Below, piece by piece: positions 1 to 9,987 of a stretch of DNA of 64,000 bases. Numbering within the stretch: the first letter of the stretch is position 1; every line of letters starts with the position of its first letter. The notes under the pieces are model-generated. The model was not told the DNA's origin. It did no database searches and was given only the letters and a program-made list of their open reading frames with translations. The position numbers and the translations under genes are program-made. Source of the stretch: Notolepis coatsorum. Lineage: Eukaryota > Chordata > Actinopteri > Aulopiformes > Paralepididae. The DNA is taken from the NCBI GenBank assembly GCA_963971535.1, contig OZ020592.1:56424836-56488835 (forward strand). Reading direction: 5' to 3'.

Positions 1-33
<33 letters not shown>
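1..33. repeat. (AC)n microsatellite at window edge
   Basis: Perfect AC dinucleotide run that continues off the left edge. It directly abuts the 3' end of the minus-strand LINE. Confidence 0.95.
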
Positions 34-34
<1 letters not shown>

Positions 35-2130
35 TTACATTTAGTCAAGTCAAGAGTTTTATTTGTCACGGCATACGAGTATACAATGAAATGCGGGTGG
101 TCTTGCCCGCAACGATGTGCAATACAGTGGGTAGTGGGTACAACATATAATAGAATCCAATACAAAAAAAAAATTGTGCAATAACAGGTAACAGGTAACA
201 TGGTGTGACATCAAAATCGGTATCTGTACATAGTTATTTACAGAGCATATAGGACATGCTAGGTAGCTTTGGTAGTGCAATACACTGTTACTGTTGCTAA
301 TACTGATTTAGTGGCCTTTCCTTTTGGCAATAAGTGTGAGTGTGTGCGCATGAGTGTGTGCCCGCTCATGTTGAAGTGGCTGCTAGTGTGTGAGCGTGCA
401 CAGCGTGCGTGTCGTGTGTGTGCTCATGTGTGCTTATGTGTGGATAGTTCAGTGTTCTGTGGTACTCAATGTTCATTGTTCAGGACTCTGATGGCCTGGG
501 GGAAGAAGCTAAGCCTAAGCCTCTCTGTCCTAGTAGCTGGGGTTCGCAGGCGTCTGCCTGACCTCAGCAGCTGAAACGGGCTGTTATTGGGGTGGTGGGG
601 GTCTTTCATTATTCTGCAGGCTCTGGATTTGCACCTCTTGTTGTATAGAACCTGCAGGGGAGGTAGTGCAATACCCGTGGTACGCTCGGCTGAGCGCACC
701 ACTCTCTGTAGGGCCTTCTTGTCCTGTGCCGTGCTGTTTCCATACCAGGCAGTGATGTTTCCGGTCAGGATGCTCTCTACAGCTCCTGAGTAGAAGGACT
801 GGAGTATCTTCCCCGATACTCTGAACTTCCTTAACTGTCTCAGGTGGTAGAGGCGCTGTTTCACCTTCTTTACTACTGTGTCTATGTGTGTTGACCATGT
901 CAGGTCCTCTGAGATGTGGACCCCCAGGTACTTAAAGCTGCTCACCCTGTCCACGGTAGCCCCGTTTATCATCAGTGGTGTGTGCGTCTCCTGCTGTCCT
1001 CTCCTATAATCCACGATCAGCTCCTTGGTTTTACCAATGTTCAGGAGCAGGCTGTTGTCCTGGCACCAGCGTTCCAGTACCTCAACCTCCTCCCGGTAGG
1101 CCTTCTCGTCGTTGTCCGAGATCAGCCCCACCACCACCGTGTCGTCTGCGAACTTCACTATGGAGTTGGAGCTGAACTTGGCCACACAATCGTGTGTGTA
1201 GAGTGAGTACAGCAGGGGGCTCAGAACACAGCCCTGGGGGGACCCGATGCTCAGGGTGATGGTGTTGGAGGTCTGACCCCCCACCCTGACCGCCTGGGGT
1301 CTTTCGCTCAAAGTCCAGTACCCAGGCGCTCAGGGCGGAGCTCAGACCTAGCTCGATCAGCTTGTCCACCAGTCTGGTGGGGACTATGGTGTTGAACGCT
1401 GAGCTGTAGTCAATGAACAACAGTCTCACATAGCCCCCCTTCTGACGGTCAAGGTGCGAGAGGGTGCTGTGCAGTACCTGGGAGACCGCGTCGTCGGTGG
1501 ACCTGTTTGTCCTGTATGCAAATTGCATAGGGTCCATATCACTGGGGAGGGAGGCACAAATGTGGTCCTTGACCAGCCTCTCGAAACATTTCATGACCAC
1601 AGAGGTGAGTGCCACCGGTCTGTAGTCATTTGGACATGTTGGGGAGGGTTTCTTCGGTACAGGGATGATGGTAGACATCTTGAAGCAGGCAGGGACCACT
1701 GACTCCGCCAGGGATTGATTAAATATGGCGGTGAACACTGGGGCCAGCTGGTTGGCACAGGACTTGAGTATGCGTCCTGTTATGCCATCTGGGCCAGCAG
1801 CCTTCCTGGTGTTCACCTGCATAAATGCTCTTCTCACACTGTGTTCCGACAACGAGAGAGCGTCCCCGCCCCCCCGCGGTTGCCCCCCCCCCCCCTCCAC
1901 AACAGCCGGTGCGCCAGTGACGTCACTAGCCGGAGAGCCAGCAGCGCCACTGTCTACACCAAACCGAGCGTAGAAAGTGTTGAGCTTGTCCGCGAGGGAG
2001 GCGTCGTCGCTCCCCATTGAGGGGGCGCTGACTTTATAGTCAGTTATTGTCTTCAGTCCCTGCCATAATCCTCTTGTCATTTTGTGCCATTTGTGTCTCC
2101 AGTTTGTCAGCATATGTCCTCTTAGCAAGT
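35..2130 (-). mobile_element. LINE, L2/CR1-like, 5'-truncated, with 3'UTR
   Basis: Minus-strand non-LTR retrotransposon copy. It holds the end of an endonuclease/RT polyprotein and a roughly 430-base 3'UTR ending near base 50 with a GCCGTGACAAATAAAACTC-type tail. The same 3'UTR recurs as a solo fragment at 18.73-18.89 kb, which fixes the 3' boundary of the family. The coding part resembles the abundant teleost L2/CR1/Rex1 group in its RT motifs; the exact clade is inferred. It lies upstream of the first snx11 exon seen, so it is either in an snx11 intron or in 5' flank. Confidence 0.85.
466..2128 (-). pseudogene. LINE reverse transcriptase remnant (frameshifted)
   Basis: Two overlapping minus frames together cover most of a reverse transcriptase. 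Bases 2128 to about 1310 carry the N-terminal fingers and palm: KAAGPDGI, NDYRPVALTSVVMKCFERL, QFAYRTNRSTDDAV and LFIDYSSAFNTI. Bases about 1311 to 466 carry GSPQGCVLSPLLYSLYTHDC and the catalytic FADDTVV box, then a thumb/C-terminal region ending HPNNSPFQLLRSGRR. The switch near 1300-1311 is a frameshift at the LDF/ERPQAV junction, so the copy cannot make an intact enzyme. No endonuclease domain remains. Confidence 0.85.
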
Positions 2131-2154
2131 TTAACAGCCTTGCGTAGAGTATAG

Positions 2155-2345
2155 ACTGAAGCCTTATAGTAATTTAGCTGACGCTTTTATCCAAAGCGAC
2201 TTACAAGTTCTGTACGACAAGACAGCAAGAAGGGTACAACTCTATCAGCTGAGTAACAATGTTTATCAAAGTGTTGCGTGTTACAGTGTAGGTTAGTTTA
2301 TTAGGAAAAGTGCATGACAGTAAGGTTAGTCACGGTTAGATTTTT
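2155..2345 (-). mobile_element. LINE 3'-tail fragment
   Basis: Reverse complement of the 3' tail found at 44.47-44.64 kb. Both share the CGCTTTGGATAAAAGCGTC-type ending and the preceding stretch about opening of stem TCAGCTGAKAGAGTTGTRCCC. This is a tail-only remnant with no coding sequence. Confidence 0.7.
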
Positions 2346-3030
2346 TTATTTTTTTTTTATATATAATCATTTCAGATAATGGTTGAAGAAGTGAGTCTTT
2401 AGTCGACGGCGAAAGATTGGACGGGATTCGGCTGTCCTAACTGGGATGGGTAGTTCTCACACACACACACACACACGCACACACACACACACACACACAA
2501 ATCGATTTTTTTTTTTTTTAACTTCGCTTTTTTTTTAATGTTTGAAGATTGTGCCATCGAACAAAGCTTCGAAGCTTCGAAGTATTTAAGACAGCCCTAG
2601 TAACAATGCATCGATCCTAAGGGGAAAATTTAACTGCATCGATTTGAAAATGTTAGAATCGATTATCGAAATTTTTATGTGTACACAGTGTTATGTTATT
2701 CTCCGTTGTCCGTTACAGCCAACACAACGACATACGCTACTGCATCAACGTTATGATTAACAAAGCAAGGCATTCGTTTTGTTGCATTAACGTTATATTA
2801 CTATTGCTATCGATAAATCTAGGTGTTCTAAAATCTATTGCTATTGGTAAGACTAGAATAAGTTACATTAACTTAACTTAACTTAACTTCTCGGGAAAGT
2901 CTCGCATACCGCAATGGCGGACTTTCCGGAAGTAAAAAGGCAAATGAAAGTTTCAGATTGGTCATTTCCTTTATTTCCCTTGAAACCAGTCACGTCACTC
3001 TACTGTGATTGGACCGTTGACTTGAGTGCA
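2346..3030. other. Non-coding: (CA)n, T-runs, hAT-like end, AT-rich DNA
   Basis: Holds T-rich runs, an imperfect (CA)n at 2457-2499, a tandem TCGAAGCT stretch near 2560-2582 followed by ACAGCCCTAG (resembling a degraded hAT terminus), and AT-rich sequence. No exon was recognised; the missing first coding exon of snx11 was looked for here and not found. Confidence 0.5.
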
Positions 3031-3149
3031 ATGTGGGACGCGTGAATACTTTCCCTAAGGCAGCGGTTCTCAACAGGGGTGCCGCAGAGAGCTGCCAGGG
3101 GTGCCTTGAGATAAAAAAAAAAAAAAAAAAGATTAAATCTTTTTTATTC

Positions 3150-3865
3150 TTTTTAGATTACAGAAAATTATCACTAAAGTGCTATCTGTTGCAGCTGCAC
3201 TGTTTTCCATGAAAATACAATATTTGGATAAGTTTGACTATTTCTCAAAATCTGAAAATCGTTATTTAATAAAACACAGAAAAGGATCACCAAGTTACTC
3301 TGGATAGAAAAAACCTTTACAGACAACATTGAGACAAAGCTTCCTGACACATCTCCAACCAAACTCTTGGAAGAACTAATTGAAATCTCATCTGATACCA
3401 CCTGGAGAGCTAGTTTCAGAGTGTGGTGCTGAGTACCAAGTATCTCATTATGCAGCAGTTAAGGTGTTGATACCATTTCAGCACTACATATCTGTGTGAA
3501 GCTGGCTTTTCATCCATGACAGCTCTGAAAACAAAATATAGGGCCAAGTTGAGCCTTGAGGATGACATGCGTGTTGCCTTGTCAAAGATCTCCCCACGTA
3601 TTGACCGTATTATTAGCCAGCATCAGCAGACCTCGCATTGAGCTAGAAATTTCCACTGAGTGAACGAGTGCTTATTTTCTGTATTTTTTTTTTTTTTTTT
3701 TTTTGAGAAATGGTAACTTGGTGATCCTTTTCTGTATTTAAAAAAATACATGATTTTCTGTTTTTGCGAAATGGTCAAACTGATCCAAATATGCTATTAT
3801 GGAGAACAGTGCAGCTGCAACAGATAGCACTTTAGTGATAATTTTCTGTAATTTTATTTAAAGAA
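3150..3865. repeat. Inverted repeat arms flanking hAT transposase remnant
   Basis: Bases about 3150-3305 and 3708-3865 are diverged reverse complements of each other. Anchors are ACAGAAAAGGATCACCAAGTT-like on the left and its complement on the right, plus the CTGTTGCAGCTGCAC segment in both arms. The arms bracket the transposase fragment, so this is not the ordinary terminal repeat of the transposon. Confidence 0.75.
3477..3641 (+). pseudogene. hAT-family transposase C-terminal dimerisation fragment
   Basis: An open stretch of 54 codons ending in TGA reads as the conserved hAT C-terminal region: YLCEAGFSSMTALKTKYR followed by KLSLEDDMRVALSKISPRID. This matches the layout of ZBED5-like hAT transposases, in which Cys-Glu-x-Gly-Phe-Ser begins the last dimerisation block. 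Upstream sequence is interrupted by stops in all frames, so it is a dead remnant. Confidence 0.75.
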
Positions 3866-4098
3866 ATATGCTCTTTGATTTACTACTACAAGCAGTGTAA
3901 TGTCAACAGTAGACCTGAAACACCTGTTAATAATGCATTATATAGCCTGCATATACACACGTGTTTCCCGGTTTCTTAAATAAACATTATTTTGAAAGCA
4001 AGCACTTTTGTCATCATTGTAGCAAAAAAGACAGGACCAGAAAAGTCTTTATCGTATGTAGGGGTACCCTGGAATATTTTATTGAACACAGGGGTGCC

Positions 4099-4406
4099 TT
4101 GGCCAGTGACGTTTCTGGTCATGTGACATGTGCGCCAATCGTGTGACGGCAAGTTCTGCCACCGGTTAAGCTTAGGCACTCTTTCGAAGTTGGTTAAGGT
4201 TAGAGTTTGTCTTAGAGCAGGGCGATAGAACACCAGCCCTGATTCCAAACTCTAACCTTAACCAACTTCGAAAGAGTCGCCTAAGCTTAACCAGTGATAA
4301 ACTAGGCGTTAGGTAGTTTGCAGGCTGTTAGACCCGGAAATAGGCGCAGAACTTGCCGTCACACGATTGGCGCACATGTCGCATGACCAGAAACGTCAGT
4401 GGCCAA
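4099..4406. mobile_element. Hairpin MITE with long terminal inverted repeats
   Basis: A nearly complete palindrome of about 308 bases. The left arm begins TTGGCCAGTGACGTTTCTGG and the right arm ends with its complement. The pairing continues through GGCAAGTTCTGC and, after a short break, GGTTAAGCTTAGGC and CAACTTCGAAAGAG. The loop is near 4220-4235. The element is short, non-coding and foldable, as in MITEs. Confidence 0.8.
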
Positions 4407-4479
4407 TCAGATCGCGCAAACCGAACGCGGAAGTACAAACCCCTTAGGGAAAGTATTCACGCATGTGGGACTTGTAGTT

Positions 4480-4620
4480 TTTGAACAGCGGAGAGAAAAA
4501 AGCACACGACTGACGTTGTAATCTTCACTCGCACACTGTGCGATTAATTGATTTTTCCGGTTCGCACACACACATTTCTAGCGGCAAATGAGTAATATGG
4601 TCGCACTGTAGAGCCCTGCA
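4480..4620. mobile_element. hAT-like terminal fragment
   Basis: Ends with ATGGTCGCACTGTAGAGCCCTG, whose complement CAGGGCTCTACAGTGCGACC has the form of a hAT terminus. Only one end is recognised. The remainder up to about 4990 shows no gene or clear repeat. Confidence 0.4.
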
Positions 4621-4994
4621 TGGTGTTACATTCTACCTATTGTTTATCAGTTGTGGAATGGAATTTGTCAATCTGTTTTCGAATGAGAGTCCTGCGACCC
4701 AGTTGATGTTTTCTCAGGATGTGGCTTGTTTTGCAACATGCGGTGTCATAGGGTCCAAAACAAATCTGTTTTCTGATTATAATGGTTTAGTTATGCATCG
4801 AGCCTGATGATAACGGTTTAGTTCTGCATAGAGCCTGAAGCATCCAGAGACCTGTACGGCATGTGATTTCATTCTTAATCAGTCACAACTTAGAATTTTG
4901 GAATAAAAGAATAAATAAATAATGAATACAAATGTTGCTTTCCATATTGACTGTATTTAAAGAGGCATTTCACAGATTTTAACCTGTAACCTGC

Positions 4995-5580
4995 CACGAG
5001 GACGTGATAATTGGACGTAAAACGCATGCACCTCGAGAATTCTGCCGCATCGCACCCCTCCCCAGAGAAACTCCGCCAGATGGCGTTACCCAGAGGAGAG
5101 CAGACCTCTAGCGAATTTCAGACACTATTTCCTCAACTATTTTCTTTTTTTTAAACTTTATTTTTTAGCGTTTATCGCTTTTCTGGTCAAGCATGACCGA
5201 CAGTTGTAGGGTGAAACGGGAGAGAGAGCAGGGGGAGACATTCGGCAAATGACGGCGAGTCCGGGAATCGAACTCGGAGTCAACCAGATCCGTGACGCAG
5301 CACGGAGTCCCGCGACGCAGCGCGGTAACATGGTGTGCTACTGGAGCACCCCCCTCAACTATTTTCAATTGTAGTAGAGCCCCCAACTCAAGGGAAGTTG
5401 AAGAAATAGTTGAGGAAAAATAGTGTCTGCAGTTCACTAAAGGTCTGCTCTCCTCCCAAGTGAGGTAATCCGGAGGAGTTTCTCTGGGAGGTGAATCTGC
5501 AGCGTAGCTTTCGAGACGCAGAACACATTGGTTAGTTTTAGGTCAGATTATCACATGTCCTCCTCACAACAGAAGACATT
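4995..5580. mobile_element. Fold-back MITE split by a SINE
   Basis: The left part (about 4995-5144) and right part (about 5353-5580) are reverse complements. Shared stretches include CCCAGAGAAACTCC, GAGGAGAGCAGACC and CAGACACTATTT. A SINE occupies the centre. No coding potential. It lies in the snx11 intron just before the first visible exon. Confidence 0.75.
5145..5352 (-). mobile_element. tRNA-derived SINE with 14-base target-site duplication
   Basis: Minus-orientation SINE. In its sense strand it begins GGGGGTGCTCCAGTAGCAC (box A-like), carries GAGTTCGATTCCCGG (box B-like), and ends with a family tail containing GACCAGAAAAGCGATAAACGC and an A-rich end. It is flanked on both sides by CCTCAACTATTTTC (5131-5144 and 5353-5366), a perfect target-site duplication. 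Two more copies of the family are at 35.53 and 41.02 kb. Confidence 0.85.
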
Positions 5581-5660
5581 GGTTCAACAACAGTACGATA
5601 CCATTTGAGGTTGAAAATCAGCCAAGTGGCCTTTTAATTAAATGTCTCTTTTCCTCACAG

Positions 5661-5761
5661 ACCAACAGTAAGGCCTTCACAGCGAAGACGTCATGCGTGC
5701 GCCGGCGCTACAGCGAGTTCGCCTGGCTCAGGAAGAGGCTGCAGAAGAACACTGGCTTGGT
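5661..5761 (+). CDS. snx11: snx11 coding exon: PX domain, first half
   Basis: Internal coding exon of sorting nexin 11, an endosomal PX-domain protein that binds phosphatidylinositol 3-phosphate. The acceptor is TTTCCTCACAG before 5661 and the donor GTACGT starts at 5762. The 101 bases encode 33 residues plus two bases. They contain TNSKAFTAKTSCVRRRYSEF and WLRKRLQKNTGL, including the R-R-x-Y-x-E-F phosphoinositide-binding motif of PX domains. The TNSKAFTAKTSCVRRRY string is characteristic of the SNX10/SNX11 branch. The preceding exon, which should encode the first PX strand and start codon, was not found between 2.1 and 5.65 kb, so the 5' end is probably off the left edge. Confidence 0.93.
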
Positions 5762-7256
5762 GTACGTCTTTATTATCCTGCCCTTCATGAAACCTTGGAA
5801 ACCCACAACGCAAAGTCGGTCATTTTTGTGAGACTTCCGCGAAACCCGTCAGGAGAAATGACTTGAATACAGACACTACACGAAGTAGTGGGGAATAAAC
5901 AGGATTCCCAAAATAGGCTAATTCAACCCAAAACAGACCATATTAACAACATTCTAAATGAACAGAATATTTCCTGTTGCAGTGTTTGCTAATATCAATG
6001 GTTATAATGAAGCCGTTCCCTTGCAAAGAAATTCCCCAGAAAACGTCTATAAAGAAAATAATAATAAAAACATTTAAAATTAAAAAGAAAATGAGGAATT
6101 GCTGGCTGCCTGATAAAGGGTTCTAACTTAACACTTTTAGTGCCAACGACGAGATATCTCGTTGTTCGCCGCCATGCGTTGAGTGCCAACGACGAGAAAT
6201 CTCGTTATTTAATCGTTATTGCTTTTATTAGCGATATCCATACATTTTTCATCAATCCAGCCTCACGTTATTATTGGGACTGGCTCTGACCTCGAAAATG
6301 GAAAATACCGCCCCCTATCGTCTCCCGGATGGTAATGCACCCATTGGATTGGACTCGATGGAAATGCATGGGGGGGGGAAAAAACCCGGATTCCACATTT
6401 TACTTCTCACGCATGTAACCTGAGACGATTGCATTCATTGTGGACCCTCAGAGCAGCGTGGAATATGTGTCTCTAGGTTGGATCGTTGGATCAATAAACG
6501 CGATCGATATTTGGAATGGCGATCAGGAATTGGAATAATCTTTTTGCAGAACATCTGATGTGAGGTAAGGAATCTATTTTACCAGTCTTGGGGTAATCGG
6601 ATGTTTTTTTCACATATTCCACAACGTGTCCCCTATGTGTGTATATGACGTTAGCGCTGACCAGGTCATAGATAATCGATTTTTCAGCCCGCTTCTCTAG
6701 CGTGCATAAGTACATATACTATCGATAATCTAGCGTTTATTTGAAAACGATTCATAAATCAGCCGGAAAATGACAACGTGTTGTGTGTATTCCAGTAAAT
6801 GGCTATTTCCGTGGAATCTTATTTTTTTTTCTAGACATTTCCAAAAACGTCCGTTTTTCAAAACTGTATAAATCGGAAATGTACTGATGAAAAAACAATC
6901 CGTTTCGTACATGTTGACTGCAAGCAAGTCATTGATAAGCGATGGCCGTATTAGACACATAGCCATAATATAGAATATAGAAATAGCTCCGCGAAAATCA
7001 TGAAATATCGGAAAATCAGTCCCAAAGGCTGGCATTCAAGCGATAAATTGTGCGCCCCCCTGCTGGCACTCATGTATTAAAACCCATTGCAAAGTGGTCT
7101 CCATGTATGTTTGTTTTTGTTAAGTTCAAACAGTATATACAGTGGCTTCCCTCCCTCCCTTTTATTTTTAGAAGAAATTTCCCGTCATAAGTCTTTTATC
7201 TTCCTATTTAGGAGAAATTATCCGTCATAAGTCTTTCAACTTGTCTGTCTTTACAG
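5762..7256 (+). other. snx11: snx11 intron (first visible)
   Basis: Donor GTACGT, acceptor CTTTACAG. About two thirds is a piggyBac-like MITE (6128-7080). The flanks (5762-6127 and 7081-7256) show no gene. A short motif ending GTCATAAGTCTTT is repeated near 7185 and 7225. Confidence 0.85.
6128..7080 (+). mobile_element. piggyBac-like MITE, copy 1 (953 bases)
   Basis: Bounded by TTAA at both ends (6128-6131 and 7077-7080), the piggyBac target site. The terminal inverted repeats read TTAACACTTTTAGTGCCA and, on the other strand at the far end, TTAATACATGAGTGCCA. Near the left end is the palindrome AACGACGAGATATCTCGTT. There is no transposase. Copy 2 at 21.7 kb has the same length and shared internal blocks, such as GGTAAGGAATCTAT. 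The superfamily is inferred from TTAA. Confidence 0.7.
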
Positions 7257-7352
7257 GCCAGTCGCAGACCTTCCCGGCAGGTCTTTCTTCTCCTTCAGCA
7301 ACGAGGACTTCTTGGAGAGTAGAAGGACAGGCCTACAGCTCTTCCTGGACAA
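7257..7352 (+). CDS. snx11: snx11 coding exon: PX domain, middle
   Basis: Acceptor CTTTACAG before 7257 and donor GTCAGT at 7353. The first base completes a Val codon with the previous exon (TTG GT|G). The exon encodes PVADLPGRSFFSF, SNEDFLESRRTGLQLFLD and ends two bases into a Lys codon. The loop normally written PGK in PX domains is PGR here, a conservative change. The RR-x-GL-x-x-FL segment is the third phosphoinositide-contacting element. The reading frame and phase match both neighbours, and the order of motifs is that of SNX11. Confidence 0.93.
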
Positions 7353-7569
7353 GTCAGTTGCTTTTCATGAACCATTTTCAATGTCTTAATGTGCAGTGAT
7401 CTTGACAGTTGTCAAGATCAAGAGTTCTTTTGCTCGTTGCCATGGCACTTAATGATAATACATTCATGAACATTCCTTGAGTGTGTCCTTGATTTTTATA
7501 TCCTTGAAGTAGACTTTGCATGCCTGCCTAATTGCGCATGTATGTGTCAACCTGATTGTCAATTGAGCA

Positions 7570-8190
7570 CATAGGGACACAAACAGGCTGGAAAAGCTGG
7601 TCAGGAAGGCCAGTAACGTGGTAGGGGTATGTTAAAAACACTGGTAGAGGTGGAGCTGGACTCTCTAGCCGTGGTGGCGGAGAGGAGGAGCCTGGCTAAG
7701 CTCCACGCCATCATGGCCAATCCCTCCCACCCACTACACACGGACTTGGCTGATAGAAGGAGCATGTTCCGTGTTAGACTAAGACTCCCAAGATGTAACA
7801 CTGAACGGTACAGGAAGTCCTTCATTCCGACAGCCATTCGACTCTATAATGCATCACTGAGCACAGGGGGACAGTACAGCCTGGCGAAATCTTCCTGGAA
7901 ACTTTACAATTTTTACACTTCTCACAATCTTCCTGGACACTTTTAACACTTATTACTGTACATTTTACTGTATATTTCTGGCTGTATAGTTTATATTTAA
8001 GATTTAGAATGTGACATGTGTATGCCAGAATGTATATCCCGGACCGTATTTTATTCTTATTATTTTATATTGTTATTCTTATTTTAGTCCTATTGACTAC
8101 CTAAATGTTTATCGTTGTTCAATGTGAGTGATCTGTAGTGCTGAATTTCCCTCAGGATTAATACAGGATTTCTATTCTATTCTAACTGAA
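7570..8190 (+). mobile_element. LINE 3' end (L2/CR1-like), 5'-truncated
   Basis: The plus frame from 7626 to 7946 reads LVEVELDSLAVVAERRSLAK, then LHTDLADRRSMFRVRLRLPR and RYRKSFIPTAIRLYN. This is the C-terminus typical of L2/CR1-type LINE polyproteins in fish. A 3'UTR follows to about 8190 and ends CCCTCAGGATTAATACAGG with short TTCTATTCTA repeats. The copy is 5'-truncated and sits inside an snx11 intron in sense orientation. Confidence 0.75.
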
Positions 8191-8287
8191 ACAGTGAAAG
8201 TGAAAGGTATCAGAATATCTTAATTTATTTTCAATGTTCATGACATTTACCCATTTGATAAATATGTGAACATAATTAAATCATTTG

Positions 8288-8310
8288 TGTGTGTGTGTGT
8301 GTGTGTGTTT
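8288..8310. repeat. (GT)n replacing the polypyrimidine tract of an acceptor
   Basis: GT run ending about ten bases before the CTACAG acceptor of the third visible snx11 exon. Its length could affect splicing of that exon. Confidence 0.85.
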
Positions 8311-8318
8311 GCCTACAG

Positions 8319-8549
8319 AGTGTTGCACACAACGGTGTGTCTGTCAGACAGCCAGCTCCACCTCTTTCTGCAGACACAGCTGCCGGTTGGTCACATCCTG
8401 GACTGCGTGCAGGGCCACACCCCCTACACTGTGACGGACGCCATCCTCACCTATGCCTCATCCAACCAGGGCTGGGCACAGGCTCAGGAGGAGGACCCGA
8501 CCCAGGAGCCCAGCAGCCTGACCCAAGTCCCTTACGAGTCCATGGAGAG
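8319..8549 (+). CDS. snx11: snx11 coding exon: PX C-half and extended PX helices
   Basis: Acceptor GCCTACAG before 8319, donor GTGAGA at 8550. The first base completes Lys (AA|A), giving FLDKVLHTTVCLSDSQLHLF across the junction. It continues with LQTQLPVGHILDCVQGHTPY, TVTDAILTYASSNQGW and an acidic/Gln-rich stretch ending TQVPYESMES. In SNX10/SNX11 the segment after the PX core forms two extra helices (the extended PX, or PXe, fold); the TVTDAILTYA stretch is in that place. The last two bases (AG) join C of the next exon to make Ser. Confidence 0.93.
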
Positions 8550-8789
8550 GTGAGAGCTGTAGTCTGACGTCACTTCAGTTTCCCGCACGGTCCACCCGTA
8601 TAGGGATTTATCATTACGAAAATGGATTATCGACTATTGTAACAATTCTGCCTCATGAACATTGGCAAGCTTTCCATTTTTGCACAAAATGAGTTCCCTT
8701 CTATCACTAACATTATCGTTTAAGCATTTTTGGTTGAAATAAAGGTAGTTATATGTTTTTTTATTTAAAAAAAGAACTACACTTACCAG

Positions 8790-9271
8790 TAGGGATGGGT
8801 ACCGAATTCGGTACTTTTAAAAGGTACTTACCGAAACACGTCGGTACTACGGAGTATCGATTAATGTGAGATACCGTAAAATGTTACACTTTTTTTTTGG
8901 ATGGGTACCGAATTCGGTACTTTTAAAAAGGTACTTACCCAAACACGTCGGTACTACGGAGTATCGATTAATGTGAGATACCGTAAAATGTTACACTTTT
9001 TTTAACCTTATTTCTTTTCATGTCAACGTTCACACGCACAATATAAGCTTACCTAGGATTTGACTTGATTCAACAACAAAGCAGTCGGGGCAATGGTAAG
9101 CCGAAAACGGTCGAAAGTGTAGTTATTTGAAGTTTGGATTTTTTTTCACGACTGAGGTAGGTAGATTACATTTTTAGAGACTAAAGTACCGAAAAAATAC
9201 CGTTGTGTACCGGTATCGATTCACAGGTACCGGTACCGTATCGGTTCAAATGTGAACGGTACCCATCCCTA
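8790..9271. mobile_element. hAT MITE, 482 bases, with 8-base TSD
   Basis: Terminal inverted repeats TAGGGATGGGTACCG and CGGTACCCATCCCTA. It is flanked by the direct repeat CTTACCAG (8782-8789 and 9272-9279), the 8-base duplication expected of hAT. The left 105 bases are duplicated in tandem (about 8793-8893 and 8899-9002) with a one-base indel in an A-run. The interior is rich in GGTAC/GTACC palindromes. No open reading frame of interest. It is inserted in an snx11 intron. Confidence 0.9.
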
Positions 9272-9279
9272 CTTACCAG

Positions 9280-9987
9280 TAGAACGCCTGTCATTCAGCG
9301 CTATCGCCGTCAGCAGTGCCAGAGAGAAGCGTAGTTTCTCAGTGAGCGAAAACATAAACGTTGTTATTTTGCTACCTTTACGATTAATTGCGAATCTTTT
9401 CATGTTGAGCTATATATTGTGGATGAATACACACAGAAAGGTACACCATGCCAATGTTCATGCTTTATTTGTTTTAAACAAGACGATTTAGAAATGGGTC
9501 CATTGGATATAGATGGCGATTTTTCAAGAGGGGTGGACCGCGCAGGAAACAGCAATGACGTAACCACTACACCTCCCTATAGAGACAGGGATTGTATATC
9601 AGGGATGTGTCCAGAACTAATCCAGAACAAGAGTTTCATAAACTACATTGAAAATCTTAGTCTTTTTAAGACCTTCAGATGTGGACGTTTTTGCTGGACT
9701 GTTAAAAATATGTTTTGCTGAAGAGATAGAAAAGTTAGTCCTTTGTTTCACTGTTATAAGTAAAAATCTGATTACCCTACAAAACGCAAGTGTACCGTTT
9801 TCAACAAACAATGGTAATGAATAATAATAATTTGGTTGTAGCAACTACAGAATAGATTGTAAATATTGATATGAGTGTTTTCACGTTATGGATTGAATTC
9901 TTATCATGTTAATGTTGGAACCGTCATTGCCATCTCTGCCAATAAATGTGTCCAGTAAATGTAAGATATTTTCCTTCTCATCCACAG
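9280..9987 (+). other. snx11: snx11 intron remainder
   Basis: From the MITE to the acceptor TCATCCACAG. AT-rich, with short open frames on both strands but no family resemblance. Nothing further recognised. Confidence 0.7.

Larger units (their letters stand above)
3031..4466. mobile_element. Nested fold-back element containing a hAT remnant
   Basis: The outer boundaries are a 21-24 base inverted repeat: GTGAATACTTTCCCTAAGG near 3041 and CCTTAGGGAAAGTATTCAC near 4442. Just inside the left arm is CAGCGGTTCTCAACAGGGG, a typical hAT terminal inverted repeat. The interior has a second inverted pair, a hAT transposase C-terminus, and a separate 308-base hairpin element. Several insertions and an inversion-like duplication appear superimposed. 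Confidence 0.6.

Noticed and set aside
584-1702. Plus-strand and alternate-frame open frames across 0.6-2.0 kb
   Set aside because: Shadow frames of the minus-strand LINE reverse transcriptase.
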